DNA from: a virus
Virus record (IMG/VR): IMGVR_UViG_3300044960_000240
Span: 1-36,248 of that record
Reading direction: 5' to 3' (one strand)
DNA length: 36,248 bases
Part shown: positions 24,880-31,358 of the stretch, in pieces
Layout of the letters: each line of letters opens with the position of its first letter
Numbering within the stretch: position 1 is the first letter of the stretch
Made by a program: the position numbers and the translations under genes
Notes under the pieces: model-generated
Database searches by the model: none
Told to the model about the DNA's origin: nothing
The model's input: only the letters and a program-made list of their open reading frames with translations

Positions 24880-25221
24880 TCAGAGGCTCGTGCCGAGAAT
24901 CGAGTCCATGTCGCCGCGCGTGCGCACGCACGTGTCGCCGAGCAGCCGCGCGAACGCCTGCGGCGAGCCTGCGACGTCCGGCGTGCGGTAGACGACGTCC
25001 ACGATCGCGCGCGCGACCTGCAGCCCCTGCTCGCTGAAGCCGTAGATCTCCAGCAGCATGGCCTCGAGCCGCTCGCGCTCGACGCCGTGCTTGGCTGCGG
25101 CCGCCGCGACGAGCGCCAGGTCCGCGTAGAGCGCGCACTCCCGCGCGTTCTGCGCCTTCGGCGCCGCGATTGCCGCCGAGATCCCGAGCGAGAGCGCGAG
25201 CGCAAGCAGCACGCGAGTCAT
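24880..25221 (-). CDS. Exported small protein in the lysis cassette
   Basis: 113 aa from ATG 25221, overlapping the amidase stop as ATGA. Residues 1-19 are a clear signal peptide (TRVLLALALSLG, then AAIAA). The mature part is helical, with two cysteines (one in ARECALY, one in LLGDTCVRT) that may form a disulfide, and ends DMDSILGTSL. Located between amidase and holin. I do not recognise it as a spanin, since there is no lipobox and no extended coiled coil. It could be a periplasmic lysis regulator or inhibitor. Confidence 0.75.
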   Translation of the reverse strand: MTRVLLALALSLGISAAIAAPKAQNARECALYADLALVAAAAAKHGVERERLEAMLLEIYGFSEQGLQVARAIVDVVYRTPDVAGSPQAFARLLGDTCVRTRGDMDSILGTSL

Positions 25222-25790
25222 GCCTGGGCCTCCGCGCGGGCTTGCGGCGCGAGCGGCTCGATCACGTGCCGCGGATCCGGCTCCATCTCGCGCTCCAGCC
25301 AGGCCGCGACGTCGAACCCGGGGCAGGTCTTGAGCCACTCCCAAGGCTCGACCAGGCCGTCATTGTTCTGATCGGGCGAGAGGTCCCGGTGGCCGCACAC
25401 GCGGGCGCTCGGGTACTTGAGCTGGAGCAGCTCGACGAGCTGCTTGAGCGAGCGCCACTGGTCGCGCGTGAAGCGCTCGGTGCCGATCATGCAGATGCCG
25501 AGCGAGGTCAGGTTGTTGCCCACCACGTGCGCGCCGACCTCGTCCATGTGCCGGCCGGTCACGGTCGCGCCGTTGGTGTAGAGCACGAAGTGATAGCCGA
25601 TCGAGGCGAGGTCGGGGTTCATGCGCTCGCGCCACTGGAGCGCGCGCCGGAATCCTCGCTTCGCATGCCAGCGGTCGATCACCTCGACCGGCGTCGTGAA
25701 GCCGGGGGCGCCCGGCTCGCCCTCGAAGAGCGAGACGCCGTCCGGCGAGGCTGAGCAGTGGATGACGATCAGGGTGATCTCGCGCGGCAT
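25218..25790 (-). CDS. N-acetylmuramoyl-L-alanine amidase (endolysin, Amidase_2)
   Basis: 190 aa. Amidase_2 (T7 lysozyme) fold: IVIHCSA with zinc ligand H11, GYHFVLY with H67, CGHRDLSPDQ with H134, and K154-T-C156 (KTCPG), where Cys156 is the third zinc ligand and Lys154 the catalytic lysine as in T7 lysozyme. It cleaves the amide bond between MurNAc and L-Ala in peptidoglycan. There is no signal peptide, so it needs the holin. It is the first late gene, after the Mor activator, and a CTTAAT-type motif and a hairpin precede it. Confidence 0.92.
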   Translation of the reverse strand: MPREITLIVIHCSASPDGVSLFEGEPGAPGFTTPVEVIDRWHAKRGFRRALQWRERMNPDLASIGYHFVLYTNGATVTGRHMDEVGAHVVGNNLTSLGICMIGTERFTRDQWRSLKQLVELLQLKYPSARVCGHRDLSPDQNNDGLVEPWEWLKTCPGFDVAAWLEREMEPDPRHVIEPLAPQARAEAQA

Positions 25791-25796
25791 GGCACG

Positions 25797-25810
25797 CGAG
25801 ATTAAGAGGC
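25797..25810 (-). promoter_or_regulatory. Candidate Mor-dependent late promoter motif
   Basis: The minus strand reads CTCTTAATCTCGC immediately before the amidase ATG and after the mor terminator-like hairpin. Similar strings stand before other transcription segments (CCCTTAAATCTCGC at 17588-17600, CCTAAATTCGG at 16019-16032, CCCCTTAAATAGC at 82-95). As the first late unit after mor, this is where Mor-dependent transcription would be expected. The assignment is based only on the shared motif. Confidence 0.35.
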
Positions 25811-25823
25811 GCGCTCGGCGGCC

Positions 25824-25848
25824 TTAACCCCGAAGCCCTTCGGGGGCG
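25824..25848. repeat. Hairpin repeat copy 2 (CCCCGAAG-CC-CTTCGGGG)
   Basis: Second copy of the 25-bp element at 16048-16072, differing only in the loop. It covers the last codons and stop of mor. Read on the minus strand the stem is followed by TTAAGG, so it may end the early/middle transcript. Both copies lie where one transcription segment gives way to the next. Confidence 0.7.
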
Positions 25849-26198
25849 CTCGGGTCCGCCTCGGTCTCGGCCCTGATCTGCTGGATCCTGCGCTCGGTGA
25901 GGCCGTACTTGCGCGCGAGATCGCGCAGCGTCATCGTCGGCGGCTCGGAGCGGATCGCCCGGTCACGCTCGCGGCGCGCGTACTCCAGGCCACGCGGCAC
26001 GCCGATCTCACACTGCGGCCAGGCTGAGGCGAGCCGGCAGGCGGCTTCCATGCCGATCGCCTGGGCGAGCGCGGAGTCGGGCTTGACGCGGCTCGGGTGC
26101 GGCAGATAAATCGAGGTGCCGCCGAACCGCTCGAGCAGCTCGAGCGCCGCCGGCAAGCCGATGACGCGCACGATCTCCTCGATGCGCGCGTGGATCAT
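25824..26198 (-). CDS. mor: Mor-type middle/late transcription activator
   Basis: 124 aa from ATG 26198, which overlaps the gemA stop as ATGA. Contains the two parts of Mor/C proteins: a dimerisation helix block (RIEEIVRVIGLPAALELLER, then FGGTSIYLPHPS) and a C-terminal HTH (TLRDLARKYGLTERRIQQIR). In Mu, Mor activates the middle promoter and its paralogue C the late promoters. Only one such gene is visible here, so it probably covers both jobs. Its last codons (APEGLRG) lie within hairpin repeat copy 2. Confidence 0.9.
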   Translation of the reverse strand: MIHARIEEIVRVIGLPAALELLERFGGTSIYLPHPSRVKPDSALAQAIGMEAACRLASAWPQCEIGVPRGLEYARRERDRAIRSEPPTMTLRDLARKYGLTERRIQQIRAETEADPSAPEGLRG

Positions 26199-26644
26199 CG
26201 CAACTCCCTGCGCGCCGCGCGGCGGCGCCGGTCGTACTCCAGCGCCGCGACCAGGCGCCGCAGCTGGTCGGCGCTCGCCCACTCGAGCCGGTCCACGTGG
26301 AACATCCGCTGCGCCATCGCGCGGGCGTAGTTCCAGGGCCTCGCCGCCTCGGCAAGCAGCGCCTCGATCTTGTTCACGAGCGCCTGGCGATCGGCTGGCA
26401 CTTGCGGCTTGCGCCCATAATCGCGCTCGGTCGGGCTCGTCGGCTTGGGCCGAAAGCCGCGCCGGCGCAGATGCTCGATCACCATCTGGCGCCCAGCGTG
26501 ATCGAGCTCCGCTGCCGAGCGCACGCGCGCAAGCAGCCAGAGCATGTCGCGATACGTGCTGTCATCCAGACCGAGCATCCGCTTGGCGACGTGAATCGCC
26601 GCCAGCTCTCGCCTGCGCGTGTCCGGTCGCTCGGCCATCGCCAT
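26195..26644 (-). CDS. gemA: GemA-like regulator (Mu gp16, DUF1018)
   Basis: 149 aa. Typical GemA features: TRRRELAAIHVAKRMLGLDD near the N-terminus followed by STYRDMLWLLARV, a KPTSPTERDYGRKPQ basic stretch, and a C-terminal KIEALLAEAARPWNYARAMA followed by QRMFHVDRLEWASADQLRRLV. In Mu, GemA affects host gene expression and DNA topology. It starts after a small 58-aa gene and overlaps mor as ATGA, consistent with the Mu order gam ... gemA - mor. Confidence 0.92.
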   Translation of the reverse strand: MAMAERPDTRRRELAAIHVAKRMLGLDDSTYRDMLWLLARVRSAAELDHAGRQMVIEHLRRRGFRPKPTSPTERDYGRKPQVPADRQALVNKIEALLAEAARPWNYARAMAQRMFHVDRLEWASADQLRRLVAALEYDRRRRAARRELR

Positions 26645-26647
26645 GCC

Positions 26648-26824
26648 TCAGGCCGCTCCGCCCGTCATCTTTGCCTCGCGGGCCTCGGGGCTCACGAGGA
26701 ATTGCAGGACCGTCTGCACGTCGTCGGCCGCCTGCTCTGGCGTCGCGCCCTCGCGTACCCGCCGCGCCTCCCACGCCGCGAGCGCCGCGGCGAGCATCTG
26801 CTCGTGAAAGACCCAGTACCGCAT
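26648..26824 (-). CDS. 58-aa conserved-looking protein between Gam and GemA
   Basis: Small gene: ATG 26822-26824 to TGA 26648-26650, one base after the Gam stop and three bases before the GemA start. The protein is helical with an aromatic N-terminus (MRYWVFHEQMLAAALAAWEA), then RRVREGATPEQAADDVQTVL and a C-terminal FLVSPEARE motif. The codon pattern and perfect fit between neighbours support translation. Helical proteins of this size occur at the same position in other Mu-like phages; the function is unknown. Confidence 0.75.
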   Translation of the reverse strand: MRYWVFHEQMLAAALAAWEARRVREGATPEQAADDVQTVLQFLVSPEAREAKMTGGAA

Positions 26825-26825
26825 C

Positions 26826-27347
26826 TCAGGCCTGCACCGTCTCCGGCTCTTCGGCGAGCAGAGCCTCGACCAGGCGCTCGATCTCTCCCGAGGCGTCCTT
26901 GATCACCACCTCGTCGGAATCGGCTACCAGCGTGATGCCGAGGCGCTTGAGATCGGCCGCCTGCAGCTGCGCGAGCGCCTCTTTCACGGGCCGGTAAGAC
27001 GTCTTCACGAGCACATCGAACTGCTCCGGATAGAGCTTGCGCACGAGCGCCACGACCCGCTCGGCGTCGTCGAATTCGATCCTGCCCGGGCGCTTCACGA
27101 TGCCGACACGCACGCCGTGAAAGGTGACGGTGCGCGGCCGCTGGAAAAGCTGCGGGCTCTCGGCGATTGCGCCGGCGAGCGCCGCCCTGGCGTCGCGCGC
27201 GCGCGCGGCCAGGCGCTTGATCGCCGGCAGGTGCTCGCGCTGCAGCCTGCGCTTGGCTTCCTCCAGCGCGGTGACCGCATCGCCGAGCGCGGCCGCGGCC
27301 TCGGCGTAGCGCTTGGTCAGTGATTCGATCTCGATCATGGTAACCAC
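26826..27347 (-). CDS. gam: Gam-like host-nuclease inhibitor
   Basis: 173 aa from GTG 27347, with GAGGAG seven bases upstream. The nearby ATG at 27338 would be too far from it. Coiled coil at residues 5-70 (SLTKRYAEAAAALGDAVTAL, then EEAKRRLQREHLPAIKRL), then strands typical of Gam: TVTFHGVRVGIVKRPGRIEF, and KRLGITLVADSDEVVIKD. Mu Gam is a Ku-like dimer that binds double-stranded DNA ends and shields them from RecBCD. It lies in the early operon. Confidence 0.93.
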   Translation of the reverse strand: MVTMIEIESLTKRYAEAAAALGDAVTALEEAKRRLQREHLPAIKRLAARARDARAALAGAIAESPQLFQRPRTVTFHGVRVGIVKRPGRIEFDDAERVVALVRKLYPEQFDVLVKTSYRPVKEALAQLQAADLKRLGITLVADSDEVVIKDASGEIERLVEALLAEEPETVQA

Positions 27348-27429
27348 GGTGATGCTCCTCTGCTGTCGCCGTCATCCTGGGCGGCGCGCCTCGCGGCGCG
27401 GCCGGGACGGACCCGTGAAGCTGTGCACG
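27348..27429. other. 82-bp gap upstream of gam
   Basis: No reading frame fits here. On the minus strand it holds a GC-rich palindromic stretch (GGCCGCGCC against GGCGCGCC, about 27390-27410) and then the GAGGAG of gam. A hairpin could modulate gam translation; no promoter consensus is visible. Confidence 0.4.
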
Positions 27430-27759
27430 TCATGTGGGTAGCCGCAGCTGGCCGATAAGGTCGGCCAATGGCAGGCGCCGCAGCCGCGCCTCAAGCACGA
27501 GCGAATGCATCGCCCGCTCGCGCAGGAACGCGCACGTGCGCTCGAGCTCGGCCTTGGTCGCCGCGATGAAATATCCCGTCGCCGGGTGTCCGCAGACCGC
27601 GACCCCGTCCATGCGCAGCTCGGTCACCAGCTCGCGCACCTGGCGCTCGGTGCAGCCGAGCGCCTCCGCGATCGCCCTCGCGGTGATGCCGCGGTCCTCG
27701 CCGATGTGCCGCTGCAGCAGCATCTCGAGGTCTGTCCGGGTGACCGCAGCGCTCATCAT
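27430..27759 (-). CDS. Winged-helix early regulatory protein
   Basis: 109 aa; ATG 27759 or the adjacent ATG 27756, overlapping the upstream stop. An HTH is seen at about residues 20-50 (GITARAIAEALGCTERQVRE, then LVTELRMDGVAVCG), followed by a wing-like ATGYFIAATKAELERTCAFL segment and a helical tail (ARLRRLPLADLIGQLRL). This fits a small DNA-binding protein of the wHTH type. It lies in the early operon between the triple-Myb protein and gam. Target and role are unknown. Confidence 0.75.
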   Translation of the reverse strand: MMSAAVTRTDLEMLLQRHIGEDRGITARAIAEALGCTERQVRELVTELRMDGVAVCGHPATGYFIAATKAELERTCAFLRERAMHSLVLEARLRRLPLADLIGQLRLPT

Positions 27760-28538
27760 CCGCCCCCGAACGCAAGATCAATGAACCAGAAGCGGTCAAC
27801 CTTGCGCAGGTCAATCAGCTGCGCGTGCCTCGCAATCCATCCCCGCAGGTCCCGGCGCGAGATCCAGTACATGTCTCCGCCCTGGGCAGCGACACGCTTC
27901 GTGCCGCGCCTGTTGGCCGGGAGGCCTTCGTGCCGGATCCAGCGCCGGACGGTGATCTCGTCCACGCCCATCAGCGCCGCGAGCTGGCGGCCGGTGAAAT
28001 GGTCGGGGTCACGCAGATCGAGCTGGAGGCGCTTGCGCTGCACGACGATCGCACTCGGGCTGCGCCGATAGCCCGCCTTGCGGAACTTGCGCGCGATGAC
28101 CTCTGGCAGATGATGCGCCAGTGCGCGCAGCAGCTCGATTTCTTTCGCGCTCCAGGCCGGCTCCTTGAACCGAGGGACGGTGAGCCCGAGCGCGATCGCG
28201 CGCTTGATCACCCACCAGCGCGGCCGGCATACGCGCGCAGCGAGCGTCCTGATGGCGTCGCGGCTCGGCCGCTCCAGGTACACGCGCCTGATCTCCGCAT
28301 CGATCCAGGGCTCCAGGCGGTAGCGGCGCGCACCCCGCCCGCTCGGCACGTAGTGAACCCCTCGCAGCCCGAGCTTTTGCGCGTGGGCGTATACCGCCAA
28401 GACCGATCGGCCGAGCAGCTCGGCACAGCGCGCCGGCCCGCCTGGCGCGCCGTAGTGCTCGCGCAGCGTGCGCTCCTCGGCGGTGCTCCAGTAATAGCGG
28501 TGCCGGCGCAGCGCGAGGCCGGTCGCGGGGGCGTTCAT
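27756..28538 (-). CDS. Early DNA-binding protein: three Myb-like repeats plus HTH
   Basis: 260 aa from ATG 28538. Three tandem Myb/SANT-like helical repeats are visible: residues ~16-58 (YYWSTAEERTLREHYG, then LLGRSVLAVYAHAQKLGL), ~76-120 (WIDAEIRRVYLERPSRDAIR, then RWWVIKRAIALGL) and ~128-172 (PAWSAKEIELLRALAHHLPE, then SPSAIVVQRKRLQL). A fourth HTH at ~180-205 (TGRQLAALMGVDEITVRRWI) resembles MerR/AlpA-type modules, followed by MYWISRRDLRGWI. The combination suggests recognition of a long or repeated DNA site. It overlaps both neighbours. It could regulate early or middle transcription, or be a replication factor; I know no exact counterpart. Confidence 0.8.
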   Translation of the reverse strand: MNAPATGLALRRHRYYWSTAEERTLREHYGAPGGPARCAELLGRSVLAVYAHAQKLGLRGVHYVPSGRGARRYRLEPWIDAEIRRVYLERPSRDAIRTLAARVCRPRWWVIKRAIALGLTVPRFKEPAWSAKEIELLRALAHHLPEVIARKFRKAGYRRSPSAIVVQRKRLQLDLRDPDHFTGRQLAALMGVDEITVRRWIRHEGLPANRRGTKRVAAQGGDMYWISRRDLRGWIARHAQLIDLRKVDRFWFIDLAFGGG

Positions 28539-28795
28539 TTGATACGCCAGACGCGCGCCCGGCCGTCGGCGAGTGGGGCGGCGCGCACCTTGATGCCGAG
28601 GCGCTTGGCGCGTGCGTAGACGTTGCTCAGGCACTTGCGCGAGATCACGAACGAGTCGCCAGGATCCATCGCGCGCAGCGTGTTGACCACCAGGCCACGG
28701 CTCAGTCCGGCCGGCTGCGGCACGCCTTTCTCGATGGGCAACATGTCAGCGGGGCGAATCGTTCTCGGATCGGTGCCGGTGGGACGAAGCGTCAT
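28535..28795 (-). CDS. Small early protein, hypothetical
   Basis: 86 aa, ATG 28795 in an ATGA overlap with the upstream gene. The C-terminal half has a recognisable pattern, SFVISRKCLSNVYARAKRLG followed by IKVRAAPLADGRARVWRI, which looks like a small alpha/beta domain that I associate with Mu-like early regions (FxxxxxxxxxxxxxARxLGIKVxxR...DGxxRVWR). No known function. Possibly DNA binding, given the basic helix. Confidence 0.72.
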   Translation of the reverse strand: MTLRPTGTDPRTIRPADMLPIEKGVPQPAGLSRGLVVNTLRAMDPGDSFVISRKCLSNVYARAKRLGIKVRAAPLADGRARVWRIK

Positions 28796-29043
28796 GTCAG
28801 CCTCCGCTGCATGATTTGCCTCGATGCGGCGCGCGTGGGTCGCCGATCGCAGGCATACAGGATTCGCGCCGGCGCCGCGAGGAACGTCTCGAAAAGCACG
28901 CCGCCGGCGCGGAGCTGCGGGTTCGAGAGGTACACCCGAGCCCAGAACTCGATGTGCTCATCTGCATAGATCGGCCCCTTGACAGGGCGCTCGCAGTCCT
29001 GCACCGCCACTTGCGCGGCCCGGATCAGCATCGCAGCGTCCAT
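28792..29043 (-). CDS. Small early protein, hypothetical
   Basis: 83 aa, starts MDAAMLIRAAQVAVQDCERP and contains YADEHIEFWARVYLSNPQLR, then FETFLAAPARILYACD and a basic C-terminus. It overlaps the next gene downstream as ATGA and the gene upstream by 19 bases. No family is recognised. The internal pattern is helical, with no HTH motif. It belongs to the cluster of short genes between B and gam, which is variable in Mu-like phages. Confidence 0.68.
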   Translation of the reverse strand: MDAAMLIRAAQVAVQDCERPVKGPIYADEHIEFWARVYLSNPQLRAGGVLFETFLAAPARILYACDRRPTRAASRQIMQRRLT

Positions 29044-29303
29044 CCCGCCCTGGTGTGGTCGAGCACCAGGTGGCAGAATGCCTCCGCCCCGCGCTGCTCG
29101 AACGGGATGCGGATCACGCTGTAGTCGGGCGCCGAGCGCTCGACGACGGGTGAGCCGATTTTCACCGGCGCCGGGTCGCGGGCGGCGTATTGCATAGAGC
29201 CGACCTGCATGGCGGTGGCGCCCGCCGCCAGGCCGACGACGAACCAGCGCACGCCGATCGCGATCAGCCGAGCGACCGGCACGACCCTCATGTGTTCGTA
29301 CAT
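29025..29303 (-). CDS. Small single-TM early protein
   Basis: 92 aa from ATG 29303, with AGGAGG four bases upstream; longer in-frame starts ignore this site. One hydrophobic segment (ARLIAIGVRWFVVGLAAGAT, residues ~11-30) suggests an inner-membrane anchor with a basic N-terminus inside. The C-terminal ~55 residues would be periplasmic: VGSMQYAARDPAPVKIGSPV, then YSVIRIPFEQRGAEAF, ending GWTLRC. Early membrane proteins of phages often act in superinfection exclusion; this is only a suggestion here. Confidence 0.72.
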   Translation of the reverse strand: MYEHMRVVPVARLIAIGVRWFVVGLAAGATAMQVGSMQYAARDPAPVKIGSPVVERSAPDYSVIRIPFEQRGAEAFCHLVLDHTRAGWTLRC

Positions 29304-29659
29304 GGATCCTCCTCGCGGTGGGGACAGGTCTTGCATGCCTGCCACAGCCGCACGCGCATCGGGTTGGTGGCCACGAACTTGCGCACCTGATGATCGAGGC
29401 AGTCGCGCTTCGTGATCTCGCCGAGCACGGGGCAGACGACCGTCTCGCGCATCAGCTCACCGCGCACCCGTGCCTCGACGCGATCGAGCCTGCCCTTGTA
29501 GGCATTGCCGAGGACTTGGTTGACCACGGCCGCCGAAACCCCGAGCCGCTTGGCGACCTGGCCTTGCGAGGCTCGATCGCAGGCACGCGCGAGTACTGCC
29601 ACCCAGTCGGGCAGGCGCGAGGGCCAGCTTTGCTCGGCACGCCGGATGTTCGCGCTCAC
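29288..29659 (-). CDS. XRE-like HTH protein with cysteine-rich tail
   Basis: 123 aa from GTG 29659, overlapping the upstream stop as GTGA, with GGAG seven bases before it. HTH at ~30-55 (RASQGQVAKRLGVSAAVVNQ, then VLGNAYKG), then a helix and a C-terminal region with C76, C87, C109, C112, H114 and C120 (CKTCPHREEDPC), possibly zinc-binding. The coupling to the gene above suggests joint regulation of early transcription. DNA target unknown. Confidence 0.8.
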   Translation of the reverse strand: MSANIRRAEQSWPSRLPDWVAVLARACDRASQGQVAKRLGVSAAVVNQVLGNAYKGRLDRVEARVRGELMRETVVCPVLGEITKRDCLDHQVRKFVATNPMRVRLWQACKTCPHREEDPCTNT

Positions 29660-30309
29660 GTGCGCTCTCCGCGCGGCCAGACGACGCGGCCGAGGTTCGG
29701 ATCGAACACCGCACACGTGCGTTGCACCATCGGCGGCCGCGGCCCGGTGTTCATCGCCGGCACGAAGCGGTAGCGCGCGAGCGTGCGGCCGCACCCGCCA
29801 CGCGCCGGCGCCACGACCTGCAGGTACCCCGCCCGGGCAAGATGCTTGATGTACTGGAGCGCGTCTTGCAGGTCCACTGCGTGCTCATCGGTGCTCGCCG
29901 CGAGCGCGAGCTCCCGGCCGTCGAACTCCCCGATGATTCGCATCGTGCGCCACATCTGCGCGCGCGATCGGCCGCGCGTCGCCGGTGTGCCATCCGGCCG
30001 CAGTCGCGGCGCCTCGACACCGACATCGCGCACGAGCCGATAGCTCTGCCAGGTGTAGCGCCCGTCGTGCTCGCCGCGCGGCCGCTCTGCGAGTGGCCGC
30101 AGGTAGCCGCCCGCGAGCAGCTGCTCGATGTAGCGCCGCGCGGAGTTCTGGTTCTGCTGCGATTCAAATGCGATATCTGCGCTCGTGAAGCTGCGGCCCT
30201 GCAGGTGCCGCGCCCGGATCGCGGCCCAGATCCGCTCCTGGACCGTGATGCAGCCGCCGGAGGCGACCAGGTGCACGGGCTTGCGCGTGGGCTTGCGCGG
30301 CTCAGGCAT
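29656..30309 (-). CDS. Early protein with two winged-helix domains
   Basis: 217 aa. Two similar modules: residues ~22-90 (TVQERIWAAIRARHLQGRSF, then TSADIAFESQQNQNSARRYI and EQLLAGGYLRPL) and ~115-175 (QMWRTMRIIGEFDGRELALA, then LQDALQYIKHLARAGYLQVV). Each ends in a strand-rich wing (YTWQSYRLVRD; RTLARYRFVPAM). Tandem wHTH proteins like this are frequent in Mu-like early operons, just after B. It probably binds DNA; replication or regulatory role unknown. ATG 30309 overlaps the previous stop region by 8 bases. Confidence 0.8.
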   Translation of the reverse strand: MPEPRKPTRKPVHLVASGGCITVQERIWAAIRARHLQGRSFTSADIAFESQQNQNSARRYIEQLLAGGYLRPLAERPRGEHDGRYTWQSYRLVRDVGVEAPRLRPDGTPATRGRSRAQMWRTMRIIGEFDGRELALAASTDEHAVDLQDALQYIKHLARAGYLQVVAPARGGCGRTLARYRFVPAMNTGPRPPMVQRTCAVFDPNLGRVVWPRGERT

Positions 30310-30535
30310 CGCGCGTCCTTTCGGCGTCGTTCGCCTCGGCGAGCAGCCTTTGCGCGAGCAGTCGCGCGCAGGTGGGATCGAGCTCTACGCACACGGACTC
30401 GACGGCATGCCGGCGGCACACGCACAGCCGCACGGCGCCGTGCAGAGTGCCTGTGCGCACGTCGGCGCTGCCCACCGACTCGCCCATGATTCGCACCGGT
30501 GCCGAGATCACAACGTCGGAGACCGGAGCGCTCAC
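30302..30535 (-). CDS. Small early protein after B, hypothetical
   Basis: 77 aa, GTG 30535 overlapping the B stop as GTGA. A beta-rich first part (SAPVRIMGESVGSADVRTGT, then LHGAVRLCVCRRHAVESVCV) and a helical C-terminus (ARLLAQRLLAEANDAERTR). Three cysteines occur in CVCRRHAVESVC. Not recognised. Translational coupling to B suggests a transposition- or replication-linked role, but there is no direct evidence. Confidence 0.68.
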   Translation of the reverse strand: MSAPVSDVVISAPVRIMGESVGSADVRTGTLHGAVRLCVCRRHAVESVCVELDPTCARLLAQRLLAEANDAERTRDA

Positions 30536-31287
30536 ATCGCCCTCCTGACCGGCGCCTCGCCGGTGTAAAAGGGCCTGCTCCCCCAGTCCTTCAGCGTCGC
30601 AGCCTTCGCGGGGCCGCTCCCGCCTCCAGTGGACTTGAAGTGCTGCCGGATGTTCTCGATGTTCACCACCACGCGCCGCGTGACGCCGCGCGTCACCTCG
30701 ATGACCCGCTCGAGGAGGTCATCAGAGATCGTCTGGTCCGGCGAGTAGAGCTTCACCAACTTCCTCGCGTCTTCGAGATCGCAGGGCTCGGCCGGGCACC
30801 AATCGAGGACGCGGTTATGGAACCGCTCCCAGCGCTTGAGCTTCGCGGGAAACCGCTCCTCGCCCACCATCAGCACCGGCGCGTTCGAGACCTCGTAGAT
30901 GTCGCGCACCAGCTCGACCAGGTTGCGGTCCACGATGTGGTCCATCTCGTCGATGATCAGCGGCCGGCGCGACAGCACCAGCTCCTCGCCGATCTGCTTG
31001 ACCATCTCGTAGATCGTCTTGCCTGGCCGGATGCCGATTTCCTCCAGGATCATCAGGAGGAGCGACTTCTTCGTGAGGTAGCTCCGGCATTCGATGTACA
31101 CGGCGCGGTGCTTGTTCGCGACCACCGCCATCGCGGTGGATTTCCCGAAACCCGAGGGGCCGTACATCACGCCCATGCCCGGCATCGAGGGCGCGCGATT
31201 GACCAGGTGGTCCATGACCCGCAACGCGAGGGCGACGTTCTTCAGCGAGGCGAACGTCGTGTTGACGGGGGGCGAGTTTTTGGTCAT
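30532..31287 (-). CDS. B: MuB-type transposition ATPase
   Basis: 251 aa AAA+ ATPase: Walker A GPSGFGKST at 43-51, Walker B PLIIDEMDH at 109-117, and a sensor-like VLMVGEERFPAKL followed by the C-terminal helical lid. MuB binds target DNA, stimulates the transposase and gives target immunity. It is about 60 residues shorter than Mu's 312-aa protein; Walker A is near the N-terminus, so the N-terminal HTH appendage of MuB is absent. A possible 10-codon leader frame (31284-31316) ends in an ATGA overlap with the B start. Follows transposase A after a 71-base gap. Confidence 0.93.
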   Translation of the reverse strand: MTKNSPPVNTTFASLKNVALALRVMDHLVNRAPSMPGMGVMYGPSGFGKSTAMAVVANKHRAVYIECRSYLTKKSLLLMILEEIGIRPGKTIYEMVKQIGEELVLSRRPLIIDEMDHIVDRNLVELVRDIYEVSNAPVLMVGEERFPAKLKRWERFHNRVLDWCPAEPCDLEDARKLVKLYSPDQTISDDLLERVIEVTRGVTRRVVVNIENIRQHFKSTGGGSGPAKAATLKDWGSRPFYTGEAPVRRAM

Positions 31288-31329
31288 CCTTCCATCTCCT
31301 CGTAAGTGGCTCTCATGGGTCGCTTAGCG

Positions 31330-31356
31330 ACGCCCGGTGGCAGCCGGGCGTTGTTT
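31330..31356 (+). terminator. Intrinsic terminator facing against the operon, between A and B
   Basis: On the plus strand the arms ACGCCCGG and CCGGGCGT (31330-31337 and 31344-31351) form a perfect 8-bp stem with a 6-base loop, followed by TGTTTT. It would stop plus-strand transcription entering A from the B side. On the minus strand, the direction of A and B, no run of T follows. There is no plus-strand gene just upstream that would need it, so it may block antisense transcription. Confidence 0.55.
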
Positions 31357-31358
31357 TC

